Assembly (NCBI GenBank): GCA_016711125.1
Contig: JADJTQ010000008.1
Span: 124,001-188,000, forward strand
Length of the DNA: 64,000 nt
DNA from: Saprospiraceae bacterium
GTDB taxonomy: Bacteria; Bacteroidota; Bacteroidia; Chitinophagales; Saprospiraceae
Reading direction: 5' to 3'
A model generated the notes under the pieces. The model made no database searches. It saw only the letters and a list, made by a program, of their open reading frames with translations, and was not told the DNA's origin. How positions within the stretch are numbered: the stretch's first letter is position 1; the number at the start of each line of letters is the position of its first letter. Position numbers and translations under genes: made by a program. Shown here piece after piece: positions 8,785 through 17,967 of this stretch.

Positions 8785-10945
8785 TCAGGACTCTAATGTA
8801 CTCCCGCAATAAGGGCAAAATCGATATCCAGTTTCCAAACTACTTTTACAGGAAGGACAAAGTATCAACTGTGAATCACCGGTTTTAAGCGGTTTGCTAT
8901 ACAATACTTTGTAGCTTTCCGGAATCTCACGAATGAAAGAACTTTCAGCTCCAATCTCACTAATCAAATAAAGTCGCTCCTTAGCTCTGGTAATCGCCAC
9001 ATAAAATAACCGGCGTTCTTCTTCCAATAACATCTCATGTTTGACCGGACGAATCATTTGAAAAATGCGATCACCCATCCAGATATCCGGGAAACCTCCA
9101 TAACCTTCTGTCATCCCAATAATAAACACCACTCTCGATTCCAACCCTTTGGCAGCATGTATGGTTTTGGCATTGATTCGAATTTTTTCCTTTTTAAAGC
9201 GAATCCGGTAAGGATCAAACATTTTCGAGCGTCGATATAAGAACAAAATATCTTCCTCTCCGATACCTTTTTTTATTAATTCCCTGATCTCCTGCAGAAC
9301 ATATTCTACATTATCTTCGAGTCCGGTACCGGCATAAACTTGAATCTTTCTTTTTGACTTTCGAGTCGCCCTTATCTTTTTCTCAATCTTATACTTATTG
9401 TGAGCAATTACCTCGTTGCTGGCCTTGACAATATGATCGATACTTCGATAGTTGGTGTTGAGGTGGAATATTTTACTATCTGCAAAAAACCGGGAAAATT
9501 CCACGATATATTTCACGTCAGAACCACGAAAACCATAGATACTCTGCCAGTCGTCACCCACGCAAAATAGCTGAGCTTTGGGATTTAAGATAGATCGAAT
9601 AAATTGAATTTGTATTTTATTAACATCTTGAAACTCATCAACCAGCATATATTTGTATCGCCGGTGAAAGATCGCTTTAATCCCCTCATTCGTCTGAAGA
9701 AGTTCAATGCTTTTTTCGATGAGTTGATTAAAATCTAGGTATGATTTATCAATACAATAAATCTTGTACTGCTCAATCATTGGAAGACAACAATCGTAGA
9801 AAAGACGTACCCGCTCATGTGGTTCGGTACTGATTTTTTGCTACATCTTTTCCAGATCAACACCATCAGCCTGACACATATCAAGAACGCGGATCACCTG
9901 TTGAAGAAAATCACGAACTTCTTTACCATGATTTTTCATCTCTTCTTCATAGCTCAGAATAGTCTGGGTCGTATAGTTAGCGGGTAATCTGCCTTTGATA
10001 ATCCGGGTCAAGGCCAAATTGAAAAGATTTGAATCTCTGGTCATATGTTCATAAGTACAGACCAGGGTATGGCCACTCTTGACAAACTGCTTTTCTTTCT
10101 GCTGCATGGGGGCGCTGCGATCACTGATATGCTCGAGATATAAATTAGCGCCCGGGATAAAGAAATCCGGAGTAAAACTAAAATCCGAAAAAGAGACCTT
10201 AGGTTCGTAGAGATACTGAATATTATGACGATAGAGCCAATCGGCAATGTATTGTTCAGATTTAGACCTTACTTTATCACCTTTTAAAGTGGAGTAGTAT
10301 TTTCCGTCCGGATAACTCTTAATAAAATCGCGATTTTCCAAATGAATACGGTCGACCTTATAATCGATGATGTATCTTTTGAAGTGAAGCAGCCAATCCC
10401 GGTTCTCCACAATACTTGATCAGTATTTTATGCATGATCTCATATTGGCTTTCGGAGCGGAAATCCGGCTCATCTCTTCCGCTTTGACTCCGACATCGGT
10501 CACAATTTTAAACTTGTTATCAAATGCTTTGACTCCATAGTTTTTCATGATGGAGTAACATAGGCTATGGAAAGTGCGGATGGTCAATCTGCTAACCCAC
10601 TTATGTTCTGCCAACTTCTTACTTCTGAGTTTTCTTTTTCCGATTCATTAAGATGTTTATCAGTGATCCTTCGGGCAAAGTCTCCCTGGTCATCAGCGGC
10701 AGCGATAAGCCGGTCCAGCATCTCATTTGCAGCATTTTTAGTAAATGTGATCGCGAGGATCTCTTGCGGTTTCACATTTTTATGTTGGATCAGATAGATG
10801 ATTTTCTCCAGAAGGGTTTTGGTTTTCCGGCCCCGGCGCCCGCCAGTACCAGCACCCTCTGGCTATCATTGATGATTGCCTTAGTCTGTTGCTTGCTAAG
10901 GGTGGGTGTAGTTGAGGGTTTTTTATGACTTCGATTACCGCTCAT
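8785..10945 (-). pseudogene. UvrD-type helicase with embedded nuclease-like domain, decayed
   Basis: Superfamily 1 DNA helicase gene broken into pieces. It starts at ATG 10945 (MSGNRSHKK), with a Walker A segment LVLAGAGAGK, motif Ia (ILAITFTKNAANEM), then IRTFHSLCYSIM. A middle insert has the pattern KSEQYIADWLYRHNIQYLYEP, PDFFIPG and YLEH, like the PD-(D/E)XK nuclease insert of some UvrD relatives. The rest shows DEFQDVN, VGDDWQSIYGFRG, NAKTIHAAKGLE and ITRAKERLY, and a C-terminal zinc ribbon (CPSCKSS, FCPYCGS). Defects: a one-base loss in the A4 run at 10824-10827 within Walker A, another near 10617-10620, and in-frame stops TGA (10422-10420) and TAG (9843-9841). The two stops are not explained by homopolymer error. 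Confidence 0.75.
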
Positions 10946-11002
10946 CAATTTAAAAATTCATTATGTTGCTCCAATAAACAGATCGGGATAGAATCTCGGG
11001 AG

Positions 11003-12141
11003 TCATTCCAAAAAATCCATAAAATTATTTTTATTGCCTCCCTGAACAGTACTGCTATTGTAGGTTTCCAACCAGGTTTTTGGTGCTGCATGTTTTCGCG
11101 GTCTCCATTTAAATTCATAGCCGCACAAAAGACCATCTTTCTCTTCAACATAGTCAAGTTCAGCTCCGTATGTGTTCTCCAGAAATACGTATTGCCAAAA
11201 GATTTCTGGTATTCATTTCTTTTAATTCTCTCTACGATGAGAAAATTTTCCCATAGTGCTCCTATGTCTGTTCGAAAATCCAATTGATTGAAGTTTTCGA
11301 TGATCGAATTTCTAACTCCCAAATCAAAAAAATAGATTTTATCCATACTGGTGACCTCTTTTCGTAAATTTCGACTTAAACCTTTCAACCTGAAAATCAC
11401 AAAGGATTTTTCCAGGAGATCCAGATAATTAATGACAGTGTCGCGGTTTACCTGCAAATTAATCGCTAATTCATGTATAGAGATCAAATTCCCGATCTGA
11501 AGAGCCAGCAATTTAAGGAGTTGTCTTAGTTTTTCAGGATATCGAATATTAGCCAATGTCAAAACATCCTTATATAGGTATGAATTGGTTATTTCATCCA
11601 GATAGATCCTTTTATCGTCATAGTTTTCGAATTGCAGGAGTTCAGGATAAAACCCGTATCGCATCCACTCCTCTAGCTTCAACTGTAATTCAAAATTGTT
11701 AAGCCCCAGATGCTTTTGCAATTCGATGATCGATATGGGATATAGTTTAAATGTCCAGGTACGACCGGTCAGAGGCTCTTTGATCCTATTGGCCAGGTCC
11801 AGCGAGGAAGATCCTGTCACCAGTATTCGAAGATGCGGAATTTCATCATGCATGATTTTCAGATTAATGCCAATATCAGGAATCCTCTGAGCTTCGTCAA
11901 TAAATAACACATCATAGCCACTCACAAGACCCTTTAACTTTGAGAGGTCCCGACTTGAAAGGACTTCATGGTGAAGTTGTTGATCGGCATTGATTCTTAA
12001 TATCTTGCCCTTCAGGTCGCCTAGGATCTGGTTAGATAGCGTAGTCTTACCCACTTGTCTCGCGCCATACACAATAACCACTTTGTTGGAATGCATTAGC
12101 TTGTCCAGAATTCTAGGCTGCAATTCTCGTGGAATCATCAC
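11003..12141 (-). CDS. AAA-family ATPase with DUF4143 domain (frame break near 3' end)
   Basis: A DUF4143-type P-loop ATPase. Walker A is VYGARQVGKTT (residues 24-34), Walker B LFIDEAQRI, with LVTGSSS as sensor; residues about 200-380 form the DUF4143 winged-helix and nuclease-like part. Near the end the frame leaves the family pattern after YFWRT; restoring two bases at the ACACA tract (about 11170-11175) gives YGAELDYVEEKDGLLCGYEFKW and a stop at 11003, the expected ending. Without the correction the frame runs to 10945 and seems to abut the helicase start, which is an artefact. Roles of this family are poorly known; they often occur in accessory regions. Start may be 12141 or 12138. Confidence 0.78.
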
Positions 12142-12164
12142 TCAATTTACAAATCTTGACACAC

Positions 12165-12196
12165 AACCATAAATTTTCACGCAATAATTTATGGTT
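12165..12196. promoter_or_regulatory. Perfect 11-bp inverted repeat upstream of the ATPase gene
   Basis: AACCATAAATT (12165-12175) and AATTTATGGTT (12186-12196) are exact reverse complements separated by 10 bases, giving a 21-base centre-to-centre spacing. It sits 23 bases before the ATPase start codon, a normal place for an operator. No T-run follows, so a terminator is unlikely. Confidence 0.5.
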
Positions 12197-12290
12197 AATC
12201 AAAAATTATTGTGTTTTGCGCATTGGATCCCTTCATCGTTTCTTTTTTTGGTAGATGGTAGGATGATTTGACTCATCAGTGAAAGTTCCA

Positions 12291-12321
12291 TTGACTGAAT
12301 TCCATAAAATTTCTACATTTG
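12291..12321 (+). promoter_or_regulatory. Bacteroidota-type promoter of tRNA-Arg
   Basis: TTG (12291-12293), a 20-base spacer and a perfect TACATTTG (12314-12321) match the -33/-7 consensus of Bacteroidota. The tRNA begins 40 bases downstream. Confidence 0.65.
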
Positions 12322-12360
12322 CAGTCCGGCAAGCTGAAGAGTCAAGGCCGGGGAAACAAT

Positions 12361-12434
12361 GGCTGCGTAGTTCAACTGGATAGAATATCAGACTTCGAAT
12401 CTGAGGGTTGGAGGTTCGAACCCTCCCGCGGTCA
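12361..12434 (+). tRNA. tRNA-Arg (anticodon TCG)
   Basis: A 74-base cloverleaf: acceptor GGCTGCG with CGCGGTC (two G-U pairs), D arm GTTC...GAAT, anticodon stem TCAGA/TCTGA with loop CTTCGAA giving anticodon TCG (reads CGA), and T arm GGAGG-TTCGAAC-CCTCC. The CCA end is not encoded. It has its own promoter and terminator. DUF4143 ATPase, helicase and Fic genes lie on one side and the AbiE locus on the other. Confidence 0.93.
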
Positions 12435-12440
12435 CGGATA

Positions 12441-12474
12441 GCCTGATTATCATATTGATAGTCAGGCTTTTGTG
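12441..12474 (+). terminator. Rho-independent terminator after tRNA-Arg
   Basis: GCCTGATTATCA (12441-12452) pairs with TGATAGTCAGGC (12456-12467) with one G-T wobble around a 3-base loop, followed by TTTTGTGTTTTT. Confidence 0.85.
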
Positions 12475-12820
12475 TTTTTATGGTCAAACAATTTGACAAG
12501 CAAATACAAATTCAAAACTAAAGAGATTGACAAAGTGAATCTGGTTGAATTAAAGTACAGATAGCAGCTACTTTGTTCTTAGTGATTAGATCCTTGACTT
12601 GATCGATCAAGTCTAAATTTCATGACTCGATCTCGAAGTATCTTAGCGCCATCCAAAGTCATTCCCTTGTAATTCATTGATAGATTCAAATTCCGAATTA
12701 TTTATAAATAGTGAATTCCGAATGAGGAATAAAGATGTTCCTTGAAATGATATGATTTATGTTTTCCCTGGATGTTGGTCACGAATTTTGACATGACCTT
12801 CTGACAATATAGAACAGTTA
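12475..12820. other. Gap with an 18-bp perfect palindrome
   Basis: No gene was recognised between the tRNA terminator and the AbiE operator. The only structured item is GACTTGATCGATCAAGTC at 12596-12613, a perfect palindrome. Confidence 0.5.
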
Positions 12821-12851
12821 TTGTAACAAATATTTACTAAATTTGTTACAA
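12821..12851 (+). promoter_or_regulatory. AbiE operator overlapping a -7 element
   Basis: TTGTAACAAAT (12821-12831) and ATTTGTTACAA (12841-12851) form a perfect 11-bp inverted repeat with a 9-base spacer. TAAATTTG at 12838-12845, a perfect TAnnTTTG, lies across the right arm, so a bound repressor would cover the promoter. AbiEi antitoxins are known to bind inverted repeats in their own promoters. The -33 part is weak. Confidence 0.6.
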
Positions 12852-12854
12852 GCA

Positions 12855-13469
12855 ATGAAGCTGATGAGCATAGAAGACAAAATATTACAACATATAGAAG
12901 CCCTTCCGAAGGGAGAGTTATTACTGCCTGCCGATTTCAATGAACTGGGGTCATCAGAAGCGGTACGGCTGTCCCTATTTAGATTAGAAAAAGAAGGCTT
13001 GATTAGTAGAGTGGCTCAAGGAATATATGTTCGTCCAAAAGAGAGCAGTTTAATAGGAAAGCTTGTGCCCACAGCAGAAGAAGTGGCAGAAGCCATTGCC
13101 AGGCGGGATAAAATCAGAACCGTACCTACAGGAAGCTATGCCTTAAACGCTTTAGGGCTGAGCACACAAGTGCCCATGAATATCGTATTGCTCACGGATG
13201 GTTCACCCCGTGAAATAAAAATAGGCAAGCGCAAGATCAAGTTTAAAAAAACCACGCCCAAAAACCTGTTGGCAAAAGGTAAAATCAGCCGATTGGTCAT
13301 TCAGGCGCTAAAGGAAATCGGCAACGGCAAAGTAAGTGAAGAAGAAGAAATAAAGATTATTGACCTGCTGACAAATGAAGATGAAAAAGACCTAAAGCAC
13401 GACATTGCCCTGGCACCGGTATGGATTCAGAAAATAATGAAAAAGGCATTGAAAGATGGCGAGCAATAA
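12855..13469 (+). CDS. AbiEi-type antitoxin (DUF6088 family)
   Basis: A 204-residue DUF6088/AbiEi-like protein. The N-terminal winged-helix region (PKGELLLPADFNELGSSEAVRLSLFRLEKEGLISRVAQGIYVRP) is followed by the conserved TGSYALNALGLSTQVPMNIVLLTDG core. AbiEi is the antitoxin of type IV AbiE systems and represses its own operon. A TTG at 12843 could extend it by four residues; ATG 12855 or 12864 is more likely, with almost no leader if the -7 element at 12838 is used. The last 14 bases overlap the AbiEii start, as is usual for these pairs. Confidence 0.85.
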   Translation: MKLMSIEDKILQHIEALPKGELLLPADFNELGSSEAVRLSLFRLEKEGLISRVAQGIYVRPKESSLIGKLVPTAEEVAEAIARRDKIRTVPTGSYALNALGLSTQVPMNIVLLTDGSPREIKIGKRKIKFKKTTPKNLLAKGKISRLVIQALKEIGNGKVSEEEEIKIIDLLTNEDEKDLKHDIALAPVWIQKIMKKALKDGEQ

Positions 13470-13975
13470 TTTTTACGCCATAGAAAATAAAGAAAAAGAA
13501 GCCATTTTTCAAGCGATCGCTACGGAAAAAGGTATGACACCTTTTGCCGTGGAAAAGGACTGGTGGGTCGTGCAAACTTTGGCTATCATTTTTGACATGA
13601 AAGTGGCCCAACACCTGGGTGTTTAAAGGTGGTACTTCACTTAGCAAAGCATGGAATCTTATTGAACGATTTTCAGAAGACATTGACTTGGCAATTGAAA
13701 GGGGGTTCCTGGGCTTTAAAGGTGAATTGTCCAAGAATCAGAAGACAAAGCTTCGTAAAACTGCCAGTGAGTATACTTCAGGCAAATTCTTGAGAGCATT
13801 ACAAGAAAACTTCGTGGCAAAAGGATTGGAATCGGTTGATTTCAAACTAATAGATGCTAAGGATAGTGACCACGACCCCAGAATAATCGAGATATATTAC
13901 CCCAATGAGATTGAGCCACCCGGATATCTGCAACCAAAGGTGCAAGTCGAAATCGGTTGCCGGTCCTTGAGAGAC
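13456..13975 (+). pseudogene. AbiEii toxin, frameshifted and truncated
   Basis: N-terminal half of an AbiEii nucleotidyltransferase toxin. It starts at ATG 13456 inside the antitoxin gene (MASNNFYAIENK). At the GGG at 13617-13619 one extra base breaks the frame; after correction it reads AQHLVFKGGTSLSKAWNLIERFSEDIDLAIERG, which contains the GG-TSLSK and D-x-D nucleotidyltransferase motif. Family similarity continues to VQVEIGCRSLR and stops near 13973, so about half of the usual protein of nearly 300 residues is missing. The remaining codons run in frame through 14050 into the sulfatase. Toxin activity is unlikely with the C-terminal half gone, since known AbiEii proteins need both domains. 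Confidence 0.78.
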
Positions 13976-14050
13976 TTGCTTACAAGGATGCACGGAAGCG
14001 AATTTCATATTTTTTCAAGGTCTATGAAGAAAGACTATATATATTGGTCT

Positions 14051-15583
14051 ATGAAAAAAATAATCTGTATCACGACCAGAGTACTTATCGTATTTCAGAT
14101 TATTTCATGCACTCAAAGTAAAAATGCTGATAGCAGCTCTCTGGAGCCAATTCGGCCAAACTTTGTTCTTCTAATGGGTGATGATCACGGTTGGGACGAA
14201 GTGGGTTATCATGGTCATCCATACATCAGAACCCCAATTTTGGATCAAATGGCTGCGCAAGGACTCCAACTAGATCGATTTTATTCTGGGCATCCCTCTT
14301 GTTCACCAACACGGGCAAGTTTCATCACTGGCAGACATCCTAATCGATGTGGTACCTTTGCTCCCAATTGGTCTATTCGGCCGGAAGAAATCAGCATTGC
14401 TCAAATTCTAAGGAGCGCTGGATACGCAACCGCACACTATGGTAAATGGCACCTGGGCCCGGTAAAAATCAATTCTCCCACCAGTCCTGGAGCCATGGGT
14501 TTTGACGAATGGCTTTCACATGATAATTTCTTTGAATTGAATCCCACGCTTTCCAGCAATGGTTCGACTCCTGAACGAATTCAAGGTGAGGGTTCACAAG
14601 TCATAGTCGACGAGGCGATTCAGTTCATTCGAAGTGCAAAACAGAAAGATCAGCCCTTTTTTGTAGTGGTGTGGTACGGATCGCCTCACGAACCTTATAG
14701 TGGACTACCTGAGGATCTGGCTCTCTTTAATGAACTCCCAGAAAAATACATGAATGATTCGGTCGTACTCACTTCCAATGAGAGTGGAAAAAGTGTCGTC
14801 CGGCCACTGGGAGAGGTATTGCAGGAGCGCTATGCTGAGATTACGGCAATGGATCGATCTATTGGTGTTATGCGAGATTTTTTGAAAGCCGAGGGACTGC
14901 GAGACAACACACTAATTTGGTATTGCGGTGATAACGGCACTCCACCAAGTGCCGCCCGAACCGGCATGACTTTGCGGGGAGAAAAGGGCATGATGTACGA
15001 GGGTGGAATCCGGGTTCCCGCCGTAATTGAATGGCCCTCCCAGATTAAGGAGGCCCGTGTATCATCAATCAACTCTGTCACCACCGACATCCTTCCCACG
15101 ATTTGCGCGCTCACAAACCAACCGCTTCCGATACGTCCATTAGACGGTATCAACTTGGTACCGGCTCTCCTCGACACCATTGAGAAACGTGAAAGTCCAA
15201 TTTTCTTTTGGAGTTTTGATACCCAAAAGGCATTTGACAGACAGGCTTTGCCCTACATAGACCCCGTCCTTCAGGAGGGTACTACGCCGCTGGCAAAGAT
15301 CATGGATGGCAAGTATACCCGATCATTCGTTAATTTGAAATACCTGGTTATTTCGGAGAATGATTATGGAGGAGCACGCGCCATGATTGACAATCGGTAC
15401 AAGTTAGTTGTTGATCAATCCAGGAATGGTTCTGAGATCGAGCTTTTTGATCTGGAGGCCGACCCCGGTGAATCAAAAAACCTCAAGAGCACAAATCCCG
15501 ATGTAGTTGAGGCCATGCAGAAGCAACTACGCAAGTGGCAGGAGTCGGTACTTAAAAGTTTGACGGAGGAAGACTATAAATAA
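14051..15583 (+). CDS. Sulfatase lipoprotein (arylsulfatase family)
   Basis: A 510-residue type I sulfatase, which hydrolyses sulfate esters, probably on glycans. ATG 14051 starts a lipoprotein signal (MKKIICITTRVLIVFQIISC) with lipid-carrying Cys20; the longer open frame to 13619 is the AbiEii remnant. The catalytic signature CSPTRASFITGRHP is present with Cys84 as the residue to be converted to formylglycine, so a maturase is required. Metal ligands are suggested by DDHGWD (44-49) and CGDNGTPP. It is exported to the outer membrane or periplasm. An Asp-rich C-terminal subdomain (ELFDLEADPGESKNL) is normal for the family. No SusC/D genes or other polysaccharide-utilisation genes are adjacent. 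Confidence 0.88.
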   Translation: MKKIICITTRVLIVFQIISCTQSKNADSSSLEPIRPNFVLLMGDDHGWDEVGYHGHPYIRTPILDQMAAQGLQLDRFYSGHPSCSPTRASFITGRHPNRCGTFAPNWSIRPEEISIAQILRSAGYATAHYGKWHLGPVKINSPTSPGAMGFDEWLSHDNFFELNPTLSSNGSTPERIQGEGSQVIVDEAIQFIRSAKQKDQPFFVVVWYGSPHEPYSGLPEDLALFNELPEKYMNDSVVLTSNESGKSVVRPLGEVLQERYAEITAMDRSIGVMRDFLKAEGLRDNTLIWYCGDNGTPPSAARTGMTLRGEKGMMYEGGIRVPAVIEWPSQIKEARVSSINSVTTDILPTICALTNQPLPIRPLDGINLVPALLDTIEKRESPIFFWSFDTQKAFDRQALPYIDPVLQEGTTPLAKIMDGKYTRSFVNLKYLVISENDYGGARAMIDNRYKLVVDQSRNGSEIELFDLEADPGESKNLKSTNPDVVEAMQKQLRKWQESVLKSLTEEDYK

Positions 15584-15808
15584 TGGAGAAATAAAAACCG
15601 ATAACAAATAAAAGGTATGTTCTAAGGAGTCAACGGGTTATATTGCCTTGTCTGAATTAAATATAGCTCGCCATCAAGCTCCTTCGGAAGTTAATAGAGG
15701 TTCCCATAAGTGAAAGTACAACATTGGTCAGATACAATCAGGGTTATCACGGAAATTCAGACTCGTGCAGTTGAAGCAAAATGACCAATTTATGGTCTCA
15801 CATTCAGT

Positions 15809-16683
15809 TTATTTTAGCATTGGAAACAGACGTCGGATTTCTTCTTCGGCAGGTTGCCGGCCATACTCACAGATTTGAAATGCTTCCACATGTTGGACCT
15901 CCCGGGATTTCTCGATTCCATACCATTTTTCCAGTGACTTTCTCATTACCGGGGATATGTTACCGGATCTTTGTCCCGCTAACCATTTTTTCGCTCCTGA
16001 TGATCGGTGGGCACTTCCTCCAAATAACCTCCAATCCAGGGAAGCCATTCATAAACCTGGGTTACATGTGCATCGAGGGCATCTATCTTTTTACTGTAGG
16101 TAGCATCAACCGCGATCGTGATATCGGGCCGGAACGGTTCGGGTGACTGGAAACGATCATGGGTATATAAGAATACCGGATTTTTTTGTAGTGCCGGAGT
16201 CTCGGGTGCGATGTTAGGAACTGCCACCATATATGCAGCATCTTGCACCAATACTCCCGTGTAACGGTGGTCAGGGTGGTAATCATTAGGGCGGGGAGCG
16301 ATCACTACATCGGCATTCCACTCGCGAATTTTCCGGATGACTTGCAGTCTAATTTCCAAATTTGGAGTGAGTTCTCCATCGTGATTTCCCAGAACTTCAT
16401 ATTCATCAATGCCCAGTCTCCTGCCGGCTTCCCTGGCCTCTTCTTTACGTATTTTGGCAAGTACCCCTCCACCAATAGATTGATGCCCCGCGTCTCCATT
16501 GGTGACCGAAAGAAACTTCACTTTATGCCCCATAGAAGCCAGCATAGCAGCCGTAGCACCTGCATCAATATCGCAGTCGTCCGGATGGGCTCCAATCACG
16601 ATAAACCGGATCGGCGTATTCTGGGCTTGACATAAGAAAATAAAAGGCATGATCAAGTAGAAGGAAAGCAACAGTTTTGCCAT
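15809..16683 (-). CDS. PIG-L/LmbE family deacetylase (frame break)
   Basis: A secreted PIG-L deacetylase of about 290 residues, a zinc hydrolase family that removes acetyl groups from N-acetylglucosaminyl compounds. The start at 16683 gives a signal peptide (MAKLLLSFYLIMPFIFLCQAQ). The metal motif AHPDDCD is at about residues 32-38, and the second His site is PNDYHPDHRYT. The frame breaks at T6 (15986-15991 on the plus strand); adding one base restores ERKKWLAGQRSGNISPVMRKSLEKWYG and the family ending VEAFQICEYGRQP, with the stop at 15809. The upstream 60 codons open to 16866 have no similarity and are not included. Confidence 0.85.
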
Positions 16684-17128
16684 GTTCAGATTTTGATTTT
16701 GTTTTCTGGTATCTGATAGGCAAGTTAAGCAAAAAGGTAATGTCCCGGATGACGACAAATCCCGTGAAGTAAGAAACTGATCACGAAACAGTCTCTTTAC
16801 CCGCTGAATCCTACGCTGAGCCTGGCATTTTGCACTTTCTAAGTTATGATAGCAACACTCAGTCATGTATTGATCACATTAGCTCGTTGCCCTAACTTAA
16901 TAAACAAATTTAATTTGTCGGCGGAGCAGCTGGACGTTTTTATGAGGATGAGGCCCTGATTACCACCTTCCAACCGACCATAAAAGGCTCTACTTCTTTA
17001 TTCTCCAAAAACGACTGTCAATCTGCCAGTAGTCACTGATACAGCTTTAACCAGATTTAATGTAAAATTTCTATTATAAACAATCGCATCTTTGAGCAAC
17101 GAAGTTTTTTTCGTTTAAAAATCATAAA
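16684..17128. other. Gap between divergent genes
   Basis: No gene recognised. A small palindrome ACAAATT-T-AATTTGT lies at 16904-16918. The promoters for the PIG-L gene and the small basic protein gene should lie here; CATCTTTG about 30 bases before the latter is a weak -7 candidate. Confidence 0.4.
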
Positions 17129-17323
17129 ATGAGTAAAGATAGAGGTAGTAAGGACAAAGGCAGTAAGAACCAAAAGAAAGCTCCTGCCGATCCATCTTCA
17201 GGTAAAAAGAAGTCGGCATCTGCCTACAAGTCTGAGAGTAAAAATGGCTACGGTAGTAAACCCGCGCCTGATGTTTTTGTACCGAAATCTGACCCGAAAT
17301 CTGACGGGAAGCGCAAGTCGTAA
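17129..17323 (+). CDS. Small Lys/Ser/Gly-rich basic protein
   Basis: A 64-residue, very hydrophilic and basic protein, rich in Lys, Ser and Gly, with no membrane segment or predicted fold. It has the pattern MSKDxGSKxxKKAPAD...GKK...SAYKSE...PDVFVPKxDPK, which I recall from short unannotated proteins in other Bacteroidota, so I believe it is a real gene. Intrinsic disorder and a nucleic-acid or ribosome-associated role are possible but unproven. It is monocistronic. Confidence 0.6.
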   Translation: MSKDRGSKDKGSKNQKKAPADPSSGKKKSASAYKSESKNGYGSKPAPDVFVPKSDPKSDGKRKS

Positions 17324-17967
17324 AATTATCAGGGCGATCTGCAATTCTAAACATCCACTTCCTATCGCAATTTGACCGGATTTGGTATGATTTCAGTGGT
17401 TTGACTGGCAGATCATAGATCAAATTTTGAGCCTCTTGGGATCAAAGTTCCTTTATTTCCGGATCAAAAATTAGTGATAGATAACTACATAAGTTAAAAA
17501 TCGTCGTTCCTTGTCCAATAAATCTTACCGGTTTAAGAACAGCTGATTAGCGATTTTTGCAGTGCTCTATAAATACATTTGGAGGCAACTGGAATACTTT
17601 GTATCTGGTGTTTCCCGATTATCTTGAATTTATTTGATTGAAACCGATTCCGGAAGGATGGAATTTACCCCAATGTGTATTCAGCGAAACTCTCTTAATC
17701 CAAACATCTACGCTCGTAATAATTTGCTGAAGTATCTGTGGATCCCGAAATCCGAACGAGAAAGCTACTTCCAATGTATTCATGTTTGTTTTTTTCAATA
17801 GAAAAAGAGCTTCTTTAAGATTATTCATAAATGTTCCTTTGGGCTGATTGGATCACCCTCAACCTGAACTGTTTTGAAGGGGATGGAAAAAGATTATACG
17901 CTGCTCTTAGATCAGTAAATCCGCAGATTCACTATTTTTATAGGCATTATTCCAAAATCAGAAACCT
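17324..17967. other. Gap with possible AraC-type remnant
   Basis: No intact gene. On the minus strand 17828-17619 encodes NLKEALFLLKKTNMNTLEVAFSFGFRDPQ, which resembles the second helix-turn-helix of AraC regulators but then loses similarity; at most it is a relic. The rest shows nothing recognisable. Confidence 0.3.

Noticed and set aside
9841..10422. Recoded TAG/TGA codons in the helicase gene
   Set aside because: TAG and TGA both end normal genes throughout the window, and the same gene has other damage, so decay or error is simpler.
10943..10947. TGATG overlap between the ATPase end and helicase start as evidence of coupling
   Set aside because: The ATPase frame is shifted near its 3' end; the family-consistent stop is at 11003, leaving 57 bases between genes.
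13619..15583. A 654-residue nucleotidyltransferase-sulfatase fusion protein
   Set aside because: The sulfatase has its own ATG and lipoprotein signal peptide at 14051; the upstream part is a truncated AbiEii remnant.
17619..17828. AraC-type regulator gene on the minus strand
   Set aside because: Only about 30 residues resemble a helix-turn-helix and similarity is lost on both sides; at most a relic.
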